Shown piece after piece: positions 49,432 to 56,173 of a stretch of DNA of 64,000 nt. This DNA comes from a virus. A program made the translations under genes and the position numbers. The notes under the pieces were generated by a model. The model saw only the letters and a program-made list of their open reading frames with translations. It was not told where the DNA came from and did no database searches. Numbering within the stretch: the stretch's first letter is position 1; every line of letters begins with the position of its first letter. The stretch covers positions 1 to 64,000 of the IMG/VR virus record IMGVR_UViG_3300008108_000042. The stretch is one strand, 5' to 3'.

Positions 49432-49865
49432 TATTCAGCTCTCTTTAAAATGAAGTCTATTGATTGAACTATTGGTTGTCCTACAATTGTATAGGTTATT
49501 TCAACGTCCAACTCATTACTATCTTCATAACCAGTAACAATCACATCAGAAATAATTATTCTCGAATCAAAATTATTAACAGTATTTATGATCTCATCCC
49601 TAATTTCTGTGACTAAAATGGGATCTAGAGGTTCAAATAATAAATTATATACTTTACTACCAACATTAGGTTGAAATAGTTTTGTGCCAAGACCAGTTAA
49701 AACTAAATTTTTGATAGCATTTTTTATAGCTTCTTCATTTTTTAATGAAATTGCATCTTTAGTTGAGTAATTCACGCCTAAAGACATAGCAATATCTCTA
49801 AATGCTTTGCTCGTTAGAGTACCAGAAGCTGAATATCTATCAAATTTTTCTGATCTTACGGTCAT
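49431..49865 (-). CDS. gp25: Baseplate wedge protein gp25-like
   Basis: A 144-aa protein of the GPW/gp25 family, near T4 gp25 in length (132 aa). The motif AIKNAIKNLVLTGLGTKLFQ, PNVGSKVYNLLFEPLDPI is the family core, including an LFxP-type sheath-contact region. gp25 is the part of the wedge that touches the first sheath ring. It overlaps the gp6 start, giving a tight 25-6 pair. Confidence 0.93.
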   Translation of the reverse strand: MTVRSEKFDRYSASGTLTSKAFRDIAMSLGVNYSTKDAISLKNEEAIKNAIKNLVLTGLGTKLFQPNVGSKVYNLLFEPLDPILVTEIRDEIINTVNNFDSRIIISDVIVTGYEDSNELDVEITYTIVGQPIVQSIDFILKRAE

Positions 49866-49866
49866 T

Positions 49867-50061
49867 TTATTCGTGCCATCTCTCTACGAAATCATCAAAT
49901 CCATATGAACCACCGCAAGGTCTAGAATAACGGTCTTCTGGCACATTATATCTAAAAGATTTTAGGTATCTTTCGCTACCATAATCAGTTATTAGGCATT
50001 TTGTACCTAAATCTTCATACATTATATCAAAATTACGATCTGGATTTGGGGAAATTGCCAT
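49867..50061 (-). CDS. Small late protein upstream of gp25 (unknown)
   Basis: A 64-aa protein if started at the ATG at 50059-50061, which has AGGAG 5 nt upstream; a GTG start nine codons earlier lacks a good site. The sequence AISPNPDRNFDIMYEDLGTK and YLKSFRYNVPEDRYSRPCGG is conserved-looking and ends in FDDFVERWHE. It is 1 nt from the gp25 gene and heads the gp25-gp6-giant operon. A baseplate-assembly role is possible; I do not recognise the family. Confidence 0.75.
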   Translation of the reverse strand: MAISPNPDRNFDIMYEDLGTKCLITDYGSERYLKSFRYNVPEDRYSRPCGGSYGFDDFVERWHE

Positions 50062-50122
50062 TTTTGCTCCTTTCGAACTGATTTTCACCAGAACTTTTAA
50101 GGGAGGTTGCTATCTCCATCAT

Positions 50123-50130
50123 TATTTATC
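50123..50130 (-). promoter_or_regulatory. Late promoter motif GATAAATA
   Basis: The minus strand reads GATAAATA about 62 nt upstream of the 64-aa gene's ATG and just after a terminator. It is the likely start point for the gp25-gp6-gp7-position late operon. Confidence 0.6.
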
Positions 50131-50145
50131 ACTGTTTTTGGCATG

Positions 50146-50173
50146 AAAAAAGGTATCTGAATTCAGATACCCT
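50146..50173 (-). terminator. Strong intrinsic terminator (perfect palindrome plus T run)
   Basis: A perfect 20-nt palindrome at 50152-50171 (GGTATCTGAA and its complement) followed on the minus strand by six T at 50146-50151. It ends the unit carrying the 48-aa basic protein and separates it from the late operon downstream. Confidence 0.9.
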
Positions 50174-50181
50174 TAAAAATA

Positions 50182-50328
50182 TTAATTTCCTTGCCCACGA
50201 TAACGCTTTTTGCGTCCATTGCGTGAGGTTGCTGCCAAATTTGTATTTTTACTACGTCCCTGACTAGTAATTTTTGGTTTACCAGGAACATAATTTGTCT
50301 TAACTAGACCAATTTTTGATTTTGCCAT
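50182..50328 (-). CDS. 48-aa basic protein (unknown, conserved-looking in cyanophages)
   Basis: Starts MAKSKIGLVKTNYVPGKPKI and ends in the very basic SRNGRKKRYRGQGN. Net charge is strongly positive, so nucleic-acid binding is plausible. I recall small proteins with the same VPGKPK and KKxYRGQG ends in other cyanophages. It has a private sigma70-like promoter (50352-50380) and terminator (50146-50173), in contrast to the late-promoter genes around it. Confidence 0.8.
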   Translation of the reverse strand: MAKSKIGLVKTNYVPGKPKITSQGRSKNTNLAATSRNGRKKRYRGQGN

Positions 50329-50351
50329 ATAAAAAACCTAAAGACTATAAG

Positions 50352-50380
50352 ATTTTACCATAAATTTTTGAAAATGTCAA
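50352..50380 (-). promoter_or_regulatory. Sigma70-like promoter for the 48-aa basic protein
   Basis: On the minus strand TTGACA (50375-50380) and TAAAAT (50352-50357) are spaced by exactly 17 nt. It overlaps the end of the PAAR gene. The 15-nt upstream box seen at the early promoters in the right part of the window is absent here. Confidence 0.75.
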
Positions 50381-50949
50381 TCCCCAACAAAGACATCTAC
50401 GGCACCTCCACCAATTAAACTTAAACAACCAACATGCATACCATTTAAAGGATCACCAACTCGACATAATCGTTTTTTATTTACAAATACACTCTTTCCA
50501 GTTGATACTGCTTTTCTTTCATGACCAATGCCATTCTTATCTTCTACTACTAATGATACACTACAATTGCATGTGGTAGGTGGTGTTGTGGGGGGATTAC
50601 CTGGACAAGTAGTAATCACAGTATTCATTGTTGGCGATATATGATATGTCAATAAGTCTTGATCCAGAATAGGTACAATTTTATTAATTAATACTACTCC
50701 TTGTAAAGCAGATCCTACAACTGCTGGAGGCATAGGCACAAGTGGAGTTGGCGGCCAATAGCATTGAGCATTTTTTTGCACTAATGGAAGCTTAATTGCT
50801 GGATCCCCACAAGCGGCTGTGAGGCATAATGAACTCTGAGTAGGATGTTGTGCTAAAGGACCGCCAGCAGCAGCGCCTATTCCATGCCCAGTACAAGATC
50901 CTCTATAAATTCCTGCAGGTTTTTTTAAACTACATGCTTCTGCTGCCAT
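50377..50949 (-). CDS. PAAR-like baseplate spike tip protein
   Basis: A 190-aa protein rich in Gly, Pro and Cys. The C-terminal part (KSVFVNKKRLCRVGDPLNGM, LSLIGGGAVDVFVGD) and the N-terminal GHGIGAAAGGP fit a PAAR or PAAR-like spike tip, which caps the central tail spike and pierces the host envelope. About a dozen cysteines and several histidines could bind metal as in other spike tips. Start choice: AGGAGT upstream of ATG. It precedes gp25/gp6 as expected for a baseplate hub component. No gp5 lysozyme is present in the window. Confidence 0.75.
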   Translation of the reverse strand: MAAEACSLKKPAGIYRGSCTGHGIGAAAGGPLAQHPTQSSLCLTAACGDPAIKLPLVQKNAQCYWPPTPLVPMPPAVVGSALQGVVLINKIVPILDQDLLTYHISPTMNTVITTCPGNPPTTPPTTCNCSVSLVVEDKNGIGHERKAVSTGKSVFVNKKRLCRVGDPLNGMHVGCLSLIGGGAVDVFVGD

Positions 50950-50961
50950 ATTTTACTCCTA

Positions 50962-53112
50962 TTAATTGCAGATTGCTGGAAATGGATTGCCATATGCATT
51001 AACTGTTTGACCCCATAATACTGCTTCATTTGAAAAATTATGATGAATACCAATTGTGCCACTAATTGTATAGTCTACGCATCCTGTGCCACTATAAGAT
51101 GTAGTTACAGTTGAATATGTTGCTCCACCTGTATATGGTGTTGTTCCAACCCCTGTGACCGTTCCAGCGCAAGCTGGTGACGTTCCCGTAAAGGTACTAA
51201 AAATATTTATAGGTCCATTAGCAGAAACAGTTAATGTACTTCCACTTACACTCAATACAGTAGCTATAGTTCCATTATTGAATGTTAGAGTTTGATTTAT
51301 TGCATTACTACCAGAAGTTAATGATACTGTAATTGATGTAGATACTGCTCCAATACAAGTTGAACAGTTATCGTTAGTAACGTCTACTACCATAGTGACA
51401 TTTATACTGGCAGTCTCTCTAGAATCTGGAGAATAATCAATCATATTATATTTTGTATCACTTGTAGCACAAGGAAGATCAAACCAAGATCCAACAGTAC
51501 TATAAACTTTTCTAGCTCTTACTGATACAGTTTTACTTTCATCATCACTAATTGCTTGATAATAACTATCATTAGCAGAATTTGAACCAGGAACAACTTG
51601 ATCAGTATAGATTTTACCTAACTTTGGTACTGTATCTGTTAATGTTTTAGATACACTTGGATCAATATACTGAGGTTTTATTTTTTCAGCAAGATCTTTT
51701 CTCAATCCTGTTCTGCCAACTCTTCTAGTTTTTATTTCAATTGGATCTTCTTCAACAGTGAATGGTGGAATACCATATTCAACCTTAATCTCACTATATC
51801 CAGGTTCAAGCCTTTCTAAGAATTCTTCTTTAGAATAACCATAATAGTTTCTTGCATTAGGAGTTGCATCATAAGCATTTAAAAATTCTTTATGGATTTC
51901 TTTTGCATCTCTTTTTTCTGATGCGATATCTATCCTTGTTTGATTTGTTGATGAAACAAAAGCAGCTGGTGGTGATGCATCAAGATATCCAGATCCAGGA
52001 TATACGACTTTAACAGATAATAGACTACCACCTACCCATTGCCCTTCCAATTTTGCAAAATCCCCACCAGTATTGGGTGGATCAATACCAATTGGAGGAC
52101 GATTATTTAATTTATCAAATCCAGATCCACCAGTGATTACTGTTACTCCAGTTACATATCCATTTACTACTGATACTGATAATTCAGGTTCAATAACTTC
52201 ACCCCAAGGATATCCATTTTCAACAGTTGCTTTCGTATACCAAATAGTTTTATTTCTAAATTCATATAATCCAACAAGTACACATTTATCTGTAATTCCT
52301 TTTCCTGCTTTGACTGTTGCTGTAGCTGTAGCAGATGAAATTGATTGATTATATGTAAAATTAGATCCAGATCCACTCAAGTAAAGTACATGCATATTGA
52401 TGGATGTATCAGTTGTAAAGACCTGTGATATTGTCCATCCATTGATTACTTGACCGACTTGAAAACGAGTTGCAGCGGTGCCACCATAACCATTCGAATA
52501 AGTAATAGCAACTCTTAGATCATTTGTACCTACAGTTCTAATTAATGGAAATGGATCTTTTTCTCCTGCATCAGTTAATTTGCCATCTGTAGTAGTATAA
52601 GTTAATCCTACACTTATGGGAGGACATAAAACACCAGTTCCAGGAGTTGTAATCTTTGTTGCTCCATTACAACCATAGTAACCTTTAGTAAGTGTGGTAG
52701 CAGTCGTTCCCCCTGTAGGAGGAGCTCCCCCAACACCAGGAGTTGCACCAGTTGTAGTACTGCTAGTAGTAGTTTGCAAACATGGCCATCCACCTACATG
52801 AGATGATAAGTCCCACAGATAATACCACCATTGTGAAGATTCGATTGGAGTAAAACTCAATGCTGAAGGTGCTGCATCAAACACTCTTGAACGAATAGTT
52901 CCAGTTCCACCAGAATAGGTATCATCAACATATGGATAAACGACACAATCCGTTTCATGTCCTGGATATGGATCATACCCATAACGAGTGTACAAACTCT
53001 CTGGAGACATTACTTTAGTGATTGCAATACCACTTGAATAAGCTACACCAGTATAGGTAAATCCATTACTTGTGAATGTTCCGTTACTAGGTACAACGCA
53101 TGTCGCAACCAT
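50962..53112 (-). CDS. Large tail/baseplate structural protein (716 aa, unknown)
   Basis: Starts MVATCVVPSNGTFTSNGFTY. The first 200 residues are rich in Tyr, Trp and Gly (PESLYTRYGYDPYPGHETDC, ESSQWWYYLWDLSSHVGGW). The middle holds a GGSGFDKLNNRPPIG glycine repeat like those of the giant tail proteins, then a mixed segment (AKEIHKEFLNAYDATPNARN, GYSKEEFLERLEPGYSEIKV). The last 150 residues are Ser/Thr-rich beta repeats. It sits between the oxygenase-like gene and the PAAR tip gene, so a place in the central baseplate is likely. I cannot name the family. Confidence 0.75.
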   Translation of the reverse strand: MVATCVVPSNGTFTSNGFTYTGVAYSSGIAITKVMSPESLYTRYGYDPYPGHETDCVVYPYVDDTYSGGTGTIRSRVFDAAPSALSFTPIESSQWWYYLWDLSSHVGGWPCLQTTTSSTTTGATPGVGGAPPTGGTTATTLTKGYYGCNGATKITTPGTGVLCPPISVGLTYTTTDGKLTDAGEKDPFPLIRTVGTNDLRVAITYSNGYGGTAATRFQVGQVINGWTISQVFTTDTSINMHVLYLSGSGSNFTYNQSISSATATATVKAGKGITDKCVLVGLYEFRNKTIWYTKATVENGYPWGEVIEPELSVSVVNGYVTGVTVITGGSGFDKLNNRPPIGIDPPNTGGDFAKLEGQWVGGSLLSVKVVYPGSGYLDASPPAAFVSSTNQTRIDIASEKRDAKEIHKEFLNAYDATPNARNYYGYSKEEFLERLEPGYSEIKVEYGIPPFTVEEDPIEIKTRRVGRTGLRKDLAEKIKPQYIDPSVSKTLTDTVPKLGKIYTDQVVPGSNSANDSYYQAISDDESKTVSVRARKVYSTVGSWFDLPCATSDTKYNMIDYSPDSRETASINVTMVVDVTNDNCSTCIGAVSTSITVSLTSGSNAINQTLTFNNGTIATVLSVSGSTLTVSANGPINIFSTFTGTSPACAGTVTGVGTTPYTGGATYSTVTTSYSGTGCVDYTISGTIGIHHNFSNEAVLWGQTVNAYGNPFPAICN

Positions 53113-53114
53113 TA

Positions 53115-53315
53115 CTACTTGCCGCTATCAAATATAATTTCTTCAATCCTATTTAGTCTGGCATAGATGGCATCTAGTGCTTCAGCAAGATAGATATGTT
53201 TACTACTACCAGGAGGTCGATACTGCAAACTCTCCTTGGTAATGACTGGAATATTCCCTACAACAACTCGTAGATCTTCCAATCCCTTTTTAATCTCTGC
53301 TACTTGTTCTTCCAT
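53115..53315 (-). CDS. Small structural-operon protein (unknown)
   Basis: A 66-aa protein from the ATG at 53313-53315, which overlaps the stop of the upstream gene (TGATG). The longer frame would start inside that gene. It begins with a short amphipathic helix (EEQVAEIKKGLEDLRVVVG), then LQYRPPGSSKHIYLAEALDA and a second helix (IYARLNRIEEIIF). Two helices around a proline turn suggest a small adaptor. Confidence 0.75.
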   Translation of the reverse strand: MEEQVAEIKKGLEDLRVVVGNIPVITKESLQYRPPGSSKHIYLAEALDAIYARLNRIEEIIFDSGK

Positions 53316-53989
53316 CAGTTTTTTACTCCAATTAAAGAATAACGTGGTTCGTTCACATACCAATCTCTCTCAAGAAACGCGGAATGAAACAGATTTCCAT
53401 CGTAGATAACGAGACGATTATACTTCATTTCCGAAAGATAATACATACACCACTTATCATCCTCAACAATAGTCTCCCATTCCGTTTCTTTATCAGAACT
53501 ATTCTTAACTGCACTCTCAATTTCTGCCTGAATCGCGGCGGGGGTCCTTTTCCAGTTAGTATATAACTTCTTATACGCATAAAATCCCGTGCCACCTTGA
53601 CAATCCTGATTTAACCAAAGATTTGCTACGGTATCAGTATAGTCTACATGCGGGAGATTATTCCTAAATCGCGCAGGCATACTGCCAGAATAGATGTTAG
53701 TTGCCCAGGTAAAGAAGGTTTCTTCTCTAAAGAAATCATTCAGAAAGTTGTTGATATTATACAACCAACCTCTCGTAATATGTTGACGACTACCTGGTGA
53801 TAAATCAAAGTTAAACTCTGAGTTAATAAACGCAGGGAAATACTCAAGGAACTCCCTACAATCTTCAGGGTGGGAGAGGAAGTCATCAAAATAATACCAG
53901 TCAGCACCTAACACACTCTCTTTGTAGAAAGTATGTTTGGGATTAATCTGAGTGGCATGATCAACAAATGCTTTTGATAAAAAATTCAT
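53315..53989 (-). CDS. 2OG-Fe(II) oxygenase-like protein
   Basis: A 224-aa protein. The motif H114-x-D116 (LPHVDY) with the distal H202 (DGNLFHSAF) and R216 fits the iron- and 2-oxoglutarate-binding set of 2OG-Fe(II) dioxygenases, and NLWLNQDCQGGTGFYAY resembles the double-stranded beta-helix core strand. Such proteins are frequent in T4-like cyanophages; possible substrates are proteins (prolyl or other hydroxylation) or nucleic acids. It is joined to its neighbours by overlaps on both sides (ATGA and TGATG), so it is co-expressed with baseplate genes. Substrate is unknown. Confidence 0.72.
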   Translation of the reverse strand: MNFLSKAFVDHATQINPKHTFYKESVLGADWYYFDDFLSHPEDCREFLEYFPAFINSEFNFDLSPGSRQHITRGWLYNINNFLNDFFREETFFTWATNIYSGSMPARFRNNLPHVDYTDTVANLWLNQDCQGGTGFYAYKKLYTNWKRTPAAIQAEIESAVKNSSDKETEWETIVEDDKWCMYYLSEMKYNRLVIYDGNLFHSAFLERDWYVNEPRYSLIGVKN

Positions 53990-54147
53990 TCTTCAACTTT
54001 TGTTAAAATAATAGTGTCTTCATCAAGTGAATATGAGATAACATCGCCTTCTAACCATCCCAATTCTTCAATGAGATCATCTGGTAATTTTACAAATAAA
54101 TCTCCACTATCGTCTTCTTCTAAATTAAGTGTATATTTTTTTGACAT
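53986..54147 (-). CDS. AbrB/MazE-like small protein, copy 2
   Basis: A 53-aa protein: a variable start, then DLFVKLPDDLIEELGWLEGD and VISYSLDEDTIILTKVEE. The pattern (V)xLPxxLxxxLGWxEGDxx, beta strand, I(I)LxK is that of swapped-hairpin AbrB-type DNA-binding domains and MazE-like antitoxins. Its stop overlaps the next ATG (ATGA). It may be a transcription regulator; no toxin partner is visible. Homologous to the 77-aa protein just upstream. Confidence 0.7.
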   Translation of the reverse strand: MSKKYTLNLEEDDSGDLFVKLPDDLIEELGWLEGDVISYSLDEDTIILTKVEE

Positions 54148-54155
54148 AAGATCTC

Positions 54156-54389
54156 CTAAAAATCGTCGATTTTTAAAGTGACGGTCTTACAATCATAATC
54201 TATCATGAATAAGATTTCCTTATTGTCTAACCATTCTAGTTTTTCTAGAATGTCTTTTGGTATCATGGTTAATAACTCATCATCCTCAGTATAACAATAT
54301 GCAATCTTATCTGTTAGATTATTTAATTCTTCCTCTGTTACACTAGTATCTTTTACTTCTACTGAACTAATATCAATTGTTTCATCCAT
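54156..54389 (-). CDS. AbrB/MazE-like small protein, copy 1 (acidic N-terminal extension)
   Basis: A 77-aa protein. The C-terminal 45 residues (LLTMIPKDILEKLEWLDNKE, ILFMIDYDCKTVTLKIDDF) align with the next gene's AbrB-like domain. The glycines of the GWxEGD turn are replaced (EWLDNKE), so DNA binding may be lost or changed. The first 30 residues are acidic (MDETIDISSVEVKDTSVTEE). Confidence 0.7.
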   Translation of the reverse strand: MDETIDISSVEVKDTSVTEEELNNLTDKIAYCYTEDDELLTMIPKDILEKLEWLDNKEILFMIDYDCKTVTLKIDDF

Positions 54390-54390
54390 A

Positions 54391-54558
54391 TCAAATACTC
54401 CATACTGTCTGTAGTTTTAATTCTACTAAAAGTTCACCTGCCTGTCCAGAGACATCAGGATCTACATGAGTATTCTCTGTTTGTTCTAGAAGAGAAAACA
54501 GATAATCTAATTCTTTCTGAGATAACGTAATGTTATGAAGTTTAATTTTCTTTGTCAT
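54391..54558 (-). CDS. Small helical protein (55 aa, unknown)
   Basis: Starts MTKKIKLHNITLSQKELDYL and ends ELLVELKLQTVWSI. The pattern (ITLSQKELDYLFSLLEQTE) looks like a short two-helix protein of a kind common in cyanophage genomes. It ends 2 nt before the 77-aa gene's ATG. Confidence 0.7.
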   Translation of the reverse strand: MTKKIKLHNITLSQKELDYLFSLLEQTENTHVDPDVSGQAGELLVELKLQTVWSI

Positions 54559-54560
54559 GA

Positions 54561-54968
54561 TTAGTTACAAACTGAAGATCCAAGTGCAAAACCAAGAGGT
54601 AATGACCATCGAAGCGCCTCGTTTTTACTCAACGCCCCAGCAATTGCAGCACCATATGCCCCACTAGTGAGACTATTGCACTTTCGTTGCTGTTGTATAT
54701 ATGGAGGATTTTGTGGAATTTGTTGAGGATAATAACCCTGAGATCTACAGGGAACTCTCTCTACTCCATACGATACACGCCCTGGCACCCAGTTGCCATA
54801 TGGATCGTAGAACCCAGGAGAATACCTCTCAGTAGGGATCTCGACCATGCATCCAGTGTGATAGTACCCCCCAGTGTTATAGTTCCTCATTTGTGCATTT
54901 GCAGGGGTCATCAACCCTACAGACCCAAAAATTACCGCGAAAAAAATTTTGAAATCCTTGATTGCCAT
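54561..54968 (-). CDS. Exported protein with signal peptide (unknown)
   Basis: A 135-aa protein from the ATG at 54966-54968, giving a classic signal peptide: MAIKDFK, a hydrophobic stretch (IFFAVIFGSVGLM) and a TPANAQ cleavage site after residue ~26. The mature part is Tyr-, Pro- and Gln-rich (GYYPQQIPQNPPYIQQQRKC) and has four cysteines. The end carries a small-residue segment (SGAYGAAIAGALSKNEALRW). It may act in the host periplasm or envelope. GGGGAAAAACAC precedes the start. Confidence 0.75.
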   Translation of the reverse strand: MAIKDFKIFFAVIFGSVGLMTPANAQMRNYNTGGYYHTGCMVEIPTERYSPGFYDPYGNWVPGRVSYGVERVPCRSQGYYPQQIPQNPPYIQQQRKCNSLTSGAYGAAIAGALSKNEALRWSLPLGFALGSSVCN

Positions 54969-55254
54969 TTGTGTTTTTCCCCTGAGAGTATAATTGAAAG
55001 ACATTCTTGTAGACACATCCAAATATAACTGATCTCTTCTATGAATGTCGTCTTTGTAGACATCTGTTACCTACGAAAAAATTTTTGATTATCGATATAT
55101 TTAGAGGGTGCTTTAGGGACCGTTATAGATTACATAGGACCCGAAAGATTATATAAAGGGGGGGTATATACTGCCTCTAAGTATAACTAACTCCTCTGCC
55201 TCTGTGTATAACTCAGAGGGGCACAGATGCCCCTCCAAGATCACTCTAACTCAT
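54969..55254 (-). other. Non-coding stretch at the early/late boundary
   Basis: About 285 bp with no convincing gene. On the minus strand it holds, in order: the GC-rich hairpin at 55216-55235; two direct copies of GTTATACxxAGAGGCAG about 25 nt apart; a C7 tract; a CTAAATA late-like motif at 55098-55104; two related GATGTxTCTACAA segments; and a TATACT -10-like hexamer just before the 135-aa gene. It probably holds the start signals for the boundary genes. Confidence 0.6.
55216..55235 (-). terminator. GC-rich hairpin, possible terminator
   Basis: An 8-bp perfect stem (GAGGGGCA / TGCCCCTC) with a 4-nt loop, 20 nt past the stop of the 50-aa gene. It has no T run, so it may instead be an RNA-stabilising or processing hairpin. 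Confidence 0.5.
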
Positions 55255-55407
55255 TCAGAAGTCGATATATTCCAGAGTGGGAACATTGCCCTCAGAGGTA
55301 TTCTCAGAGGTGCTCACACTGTCAGAGGTGAGGGAATCGAGAATAGAGAGAATTTCCTCCCCGTTGTTACCTTGGCGCAGCATCGAGATCATCACTTGCT
55401 TAGACAT
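55255..55407 (-). CDS. 50-aa conserved-looking cyanophage protein (unknown)
   Basis: Starts MSKQVMISMLRQGNNGEEIL, followed by SILDSLTSDSVSTSENTSEG and LEYIDF. I recall the MSKQVMISMLRQGNxGxEIL start from several cyanophages; it reads as a short helix-turn-helix-like segment with a disordered tail. The tail is encoded by repeated ACCTCTGA units. A CTAAATA motif lies about 45 nt upstream. Confidence 0.75.
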   Translation of the reverse strand: MSKQVMISMLRQGNNGEEILSILDSLTSDSVSTSENTSEGNVPTLEYIDF

Positions 55408-55451
55408 AATGTGTTCGGTTCGTTGTTAGTTAGTGTGTGTTTGAAGAGGTA

Positions 55452-55458
55452 TATTTAG
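55452..55458 (-). promoter_or_regulatory. Late promoter-like CTAAATA
   Basis: The minus strand reads CACTAAATATACC in the gap after the 92-aa gene. A 6-bp inverted repeat (TGACCC / GGGTCA) lies directly upstream and may be a weak terminator. Confidence 0.4.
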
Positions 55459-55486
55459 TGACCCCATCTCTCCAGGGTCAGATATA

Positions 55487-55765
55487 TCAGAGATCTTGCA
55501 TCATTTCATTCATTTCGTCGGCATTGATCTTAGGATCGTTCCACTTAACGCCGTCCTTTGTTTTAACAAGATGGCGACCAATTTGCCCATCAATCATACA
55601 ACGAACAAACTTATCCCAAGGCGTTTCGTTATCACCACAGAACTCAACACATGCTTTGGCAGTGTTATAGAGAAACTCATCATTGCCAATCCACAGTGCT
55701 ACATTCCAGGTCTCATAATTTGCCCAACCGTTGTAACCTTTGTCGATGGTGTTGGTGATAGTCAT
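55487..55765 (-). CDS. DUF7249-like small protein
   Basis: A 92-aa protein starting MTITNTIDKGYNGWANYETW, NVALWIGNDEFLYNTAKACV. The NGWxNYETWNVALWIxND motif is characteristic of a small family widespread in cyanophages and some bacteria. Function unknown. It is transcribed from its own boxed promoter (55811-55864). Confidence 0.8.
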   Translation of the reverse strand: MTITNTIDKGYNGWANYETWNVALWIGNDEFLYNTAKACVEFCGDNETPWDKFVRCMIDGQIGRHLVKTKDGVKWNDPKINADEMNEMMQDL

Positions 55766-55810
55766 TTGAGGTGATTTGTGTGTGGGGTCTCTCTCAACCC
55801 CTGTGATAGT

Positions 55811-55864
55811 AGTATGGCAGCAAATGGGGGGAAAGTCAAGGGGTTATCTATCAGTGCTGCTTAT
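55811..55864 (-). promoter_or_regulatory. Early promoter P1 with upstream box
   Basis: -35 TTGACT (55834-55839), 17-nt spacer, -10 CATACT (55811-55816). The box ATAAGCAGCACTGAT lies at 55850-55864, exactly 10 nt upstream of the -35. It drives the DUF7249-like gene. Confidence 0.8.
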
Positions 55865-56054
55865 GGGTCAAATAAGAGGGTCTGATAGGTATATTTTGTG
55901 TGGGTCTGGGTAAAATCACTTGACAAGTCGATAAATAACTGCTAAGGTCTACATCAACTCCGCCTATTTTCTGATCATTCTCTCTATACACATCACGAAC
56001 ATATATTTTTTTAGGTATTTCTTTTTCCACAACTTTTTCCACAGAAATTAACAC
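55851..56054 (-). CDS. Hypothetical protein with GTG start (67 aa)
   Basis: An open frame starting with GTG at 56052-56054, next to the stop of the 41-aa gene (56048-56050). The start VLISVEKVVEKEIPKKIYVR is a charged, repetitive segment; the end (IRPSYLTHKQH) is encoded by the upstream box of promoter P1, as several other gene ends here run into these boxes. Codon pattern is plausible, but the non-ATG start makes this call moderate. Confidence 0.5.
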   Translation of the reverse strand: MLISVEKVVEKEIPKKIYVRDVYRENDQKIGGVDVDLSSYLSTCQVILPRPTQNIPIRPSYLTHKQH

Positions 56055-56102
56055 AAATTGTGGAAAACTTCCGCAACTAACATAGAAACATAGTTTTCCA
56101 CA
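56023..56102. other. Cluster of four TTTTCCACA nonamers (DnaA-box-like)
   Basis: Perfect TTTTCCACA occurs on the plus strand at 56023-56031, 56035-56043 and 56094-56102, and on the minus strand at 56059-56067. This fits the bacterial DnaA-box pattern TTWTNCACA, and TTTTCCACA is the form I associate with cyanobacteria. All lie inside small coding frames; two arise from a VEKxVEK protein repeat, so chance is not excluded. Confidence 0.5.
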
Positions 56103-56173
56103 TCCGCATCATCTAGAAACAAAAGTTCTTCTAACACGATTTCATCTAGTGGGAGATCTTCAGAGAATGACAT
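56048..56173 (-). CDS. 41-aa acidic protein (unknown)
   Basis: Starts MSFSEDLPLDEIVLEELLFL and ends AEVFHNLC. It overlaps the end of the 92-aa gene by 14 nt in another frame and reads as one amphipathic acidic helix pair. The overlap and lack of a strong ribosome site suggest coupling to the upstream gene. Confidence 0.6.
   Translation of the reverse strand: MSFSEDLPLDEIVLEELLFLDDADVENYVSMLVAEVFHNLC

Noticed and set aside
55190-55330. Possible CRISPR-like array (repeated TCAGAGG)
   Set aside because: Repeats are only 7-8 nt with irregular spacing and no spacer structure; several are inside the coding part of the 50-aa gene.
55913-55950. Plus-strand TTGACA followed by TAAGGT at 17 nt
   Set aside because: No plus-strand gene follows and the -10 is poor; the bases belong to the minus-strand 67-aa frame.
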